Source: an uncultured Clostridium sp.
GTDB taxonomy: Bacteria; Bacillota; Clostridia; Oscillospirales; Acutalibacteraceae
Direction: 5' to 3'
NCBI GenBank assembly: GCA_958422185.1
Contig: CATZNW010000032.1
Span: forward strand, 1-14,829
Length of the DNA: 14,829 nucleotides
The notes beneath the pieces are model-generated. The model saw nothing but the letters and a program-made list of their open reading frames with translations. It made no database searches and was not told the DNA's origin. Each line of letters starts with the position of its first letter. Position 1 is the stretch's first letter. Positions 13,528-14,829 of the stretch are shown one piece after another. A program made the translations under genes and the position numbers.

Positions 13528-13595
13528 ATAAACAAACAATAAACTGAGAGATTATGCCCGGCGTCGTCTCTTGATTTTTTTGGAGGGTAAAATTT

Positions 13596-14829
13596 ATGAA
13601 GCATGCAGATATCGTAAGCAAAATGAGCCTTGAGCAAAAGGCAAAGTTTGTTTCCGGTTTTGACTACTGGCATCTTGAGGAGGCAAAGGAACTCGGGTTG
13701 CCGAAGCTGATGATCACGGACGGACCTCACGGACTTCGTAAACAGAATCCGGATAAAAAAAGTTCCAGCGGAATAGGACTCGGAAATTCCGTGCCTACAA
13801 CTTGTTTTCCGCCTGCGGCAACAAGCGCCTGCTCATGGGATGAAGATCTTCTCAGGCAGGAGGGCGAGGCCTTGGCCGAAGAATGTATTCAGGAAAAAGT
13901 ATCCGTCATTTTAGGTCCTGGAACAAATATAAAACGTTCGCCGGTATGCGGCAGAAACTTTGAGTATTTTTCAGAGGACCCGCTGCTTGCGGGAAAAAGC
14001 GCCGCAGGAATAATAAAAGGCATACAAAGCCTTGGCATAGGAGCGTCGCTGAAACATTTTGCCTGCAACTCGCAGGAAGCGTTCAGAATGGTCGTTAATG
14101 AAGTTATTGACGAACGTACTATAAGGGAAATCTATTTCCCGGCATTTGAGATTGCGGTCAAGGAGTCGCAGCCCTGGACCGTTATGAATTCCTATAACAG
14201 GATCAACGGCGTGTATGCTTCTCAGAACAAATGGCTTCAGCAGGATGTACTGCGCGATGAATGGGGCTTTAAAGGCCTTGTTGTTACGGACTGGGGCGCT
14301 TCGGTAGACAGGATCCCCGGCCTTGAAAACGGCACGGATCTTGAAATGCCGTCGTCAGGCACACTGAATACGCAGAAAATAATTGATGCGGTTAAAAACG
14401 GTGAACTGGATATTAAGGTCCTTGACGAAAGAGTGGATAACGTTGTGGATCTGATTATCAAGTCAAAGCCGAATCTTGAAAAGAATTATAAATATGATGT
14501 TGATGCTCACCATAAGCTTGCTCAGAAAGTTGCGGAAGGCTCAATGACTCTTCTTAAGAACGAAGAGAATATTCTGCCGCTCAAGCCGGGTCAGAAAGTA
14601 GCAGTCATTGGCGAGCTTGCAAAATCGCCGCGGTTCCAGGGCGCCGGTTCATCCGTTATCAACGCAACGAAACTGGATAACGCTTATGACTGTCTTGTGT
14701 CTCTCGGCGCTGATGTTACATATGCCCAGGGCTATGAAAAGGGCAAAGATGTTATTAATTCCCAGCTTGTGTCTGAAGCCGTAACAGCGGCAAAGGCAGC
14801 GGACGTAGCAGTGATCTTTGCGGGACTGA
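13596..14829 (+). CDS. GH3 beta-glucosidase, 3' end outside the window
   Basis: Retaining beta-glucosidase of family GH3. The first 411 residues are present, and the frame is open to the right edge without a stop. Seen in order: the N-terminal barrel with TDGPHGLR (41-48), the conserved SPVCGRNFEYFSEDP (115-129), KHFACNSQE (substrate-contact Lys153-His154), and the nucleophile segment GLVVTDWGA with D232. The second domain then starts (about residue 280 on: GSMTLLKNEENILPLKPG, VAVIGELA). No signal peptide is visible, suggesting intracellular cleavage of imported beta-glucosides such as cellobiose. Full family members are about 700-800 residues. The start at 13596 has GGAGGG 8 bases upstream. 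With the symporter and GH13 gene it makes carbohydrate use the framing theme of the window. Confidence 0.93.
   Translation, partial: MKHADIVSKMSLEQKAKFVSGFDYWHLEEAKELGLPKLMITDGPHGLRKQNPDKKSSSGIGLGNSVPTTCFPPAATSACSWDEDLLRQEGEALAEECIQEKVSVILGPGTNIKRSPVCGRNFEYFSEDPLLAGKSAAGIIKGIQSLGIGASLKHFACNSQEAFRMVVNEVIDERTIREIYFPAFEIAVKESQPWTVMNSYNRINGVYASQNKWLQQDVLRDEWGFKGLVVTDWGASVDRIPGLENGTDLEMPSSGTLNTQKIIDAVKNGELDIKVLDERVDNVVDLIIKSKPNLEKNYKYDVDAHHKLAQKVAEGSMTLLKNEENILPLKPGQKVAVIGELAKSPRFQGAGSSVINATKLDNAYDCLVSLGADVTYAQGYEKGKDVINSQLVSEAVTAAKAADVAVIFAGL

Noticed and set aside
1..14829. CRISPR arrays, insertion sequences, tRNA or rRNA genes, attachment sites
   Set aside because: No regularly spaced repeats, transposase-like genes, terminal inverted repeats, tRNA-like cloverleaf or rRNA motifs were seen. 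The only long repeat is the 58-bp tandem duplication.

Overview
The window looks like the chromosome of an anaerobic, endospore-forming member of the Bacillota (class Clostridia, probably gut or rumen). The evidence is the presence of spoVAC, spoVAD and spoVAE homologues, strong AGGAGG-type ribosome binding sites, low-to-medium GC, and glycoside-utilisation genes of the kind common in such organisms. Family and genus cannot be fixed from the sequence alone.

Layout. (1) 1-4328: a sugar-use pair, made of a GPH/MFS_2 sugar:cation symporter with a ~320-residue charged cytoplasmic tail and a GH13 alpha-glucosidase of the oligo-1,6-glucosidase type. (2) 4376-5647: spoVAD plus a previously easy-to-miss 55-codon membrane ORF, closed by a strong terminator with a GAAA tetraloop. 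(3) 5649-8291: a HIT-family protein translationally coupled to an alpha/beta-hydrolase, then a polytopic membrane protein ending in a TM2 domain. (4) 8339-11234: a MarR regulator with a palindromic operator candidate, followed by tightly packed genes for a two-unit DUF1538 membrane protein and a two-domain P-II-like protein. The DUF1538 reading frame is broken twice, and the P-II-like gene is broken by a perfect 58-bp tandem duplication. (5) 11262-12996: spoVAC on the minus strand, divergent from an orphan LolD/MacB-type ABC ATPase, then spoVAE. (6) 13011-14829: an SCP-2 sterol-carrier-like protein with a strong terminator, then a GH3 beta-glucosidase cut by the right edge.

The most interesting themes are these. 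The minimal Clostridial SpoVA channel set (C, D, E), normally one compact operon, is complete here but scattered over about 8.6 kb in two orientations among unrelated genes. spoVAD and spoVAE share a nearly identical leader, in which the 3' arm of a terminator-like hairpin carries the Shine-Dalgarno sequence and a T-tract runs straight into the ATG. spoVAC and spoVAE each have a sigma-G/F-like promoter candidate. The marR-DUF1538-P-II cassette looks like a P-II-regulated cation antiporter or permease. It carries three independent frame lesions while the rest of the window is intact, which suggests decay, reversible switching, or localised assembly error.
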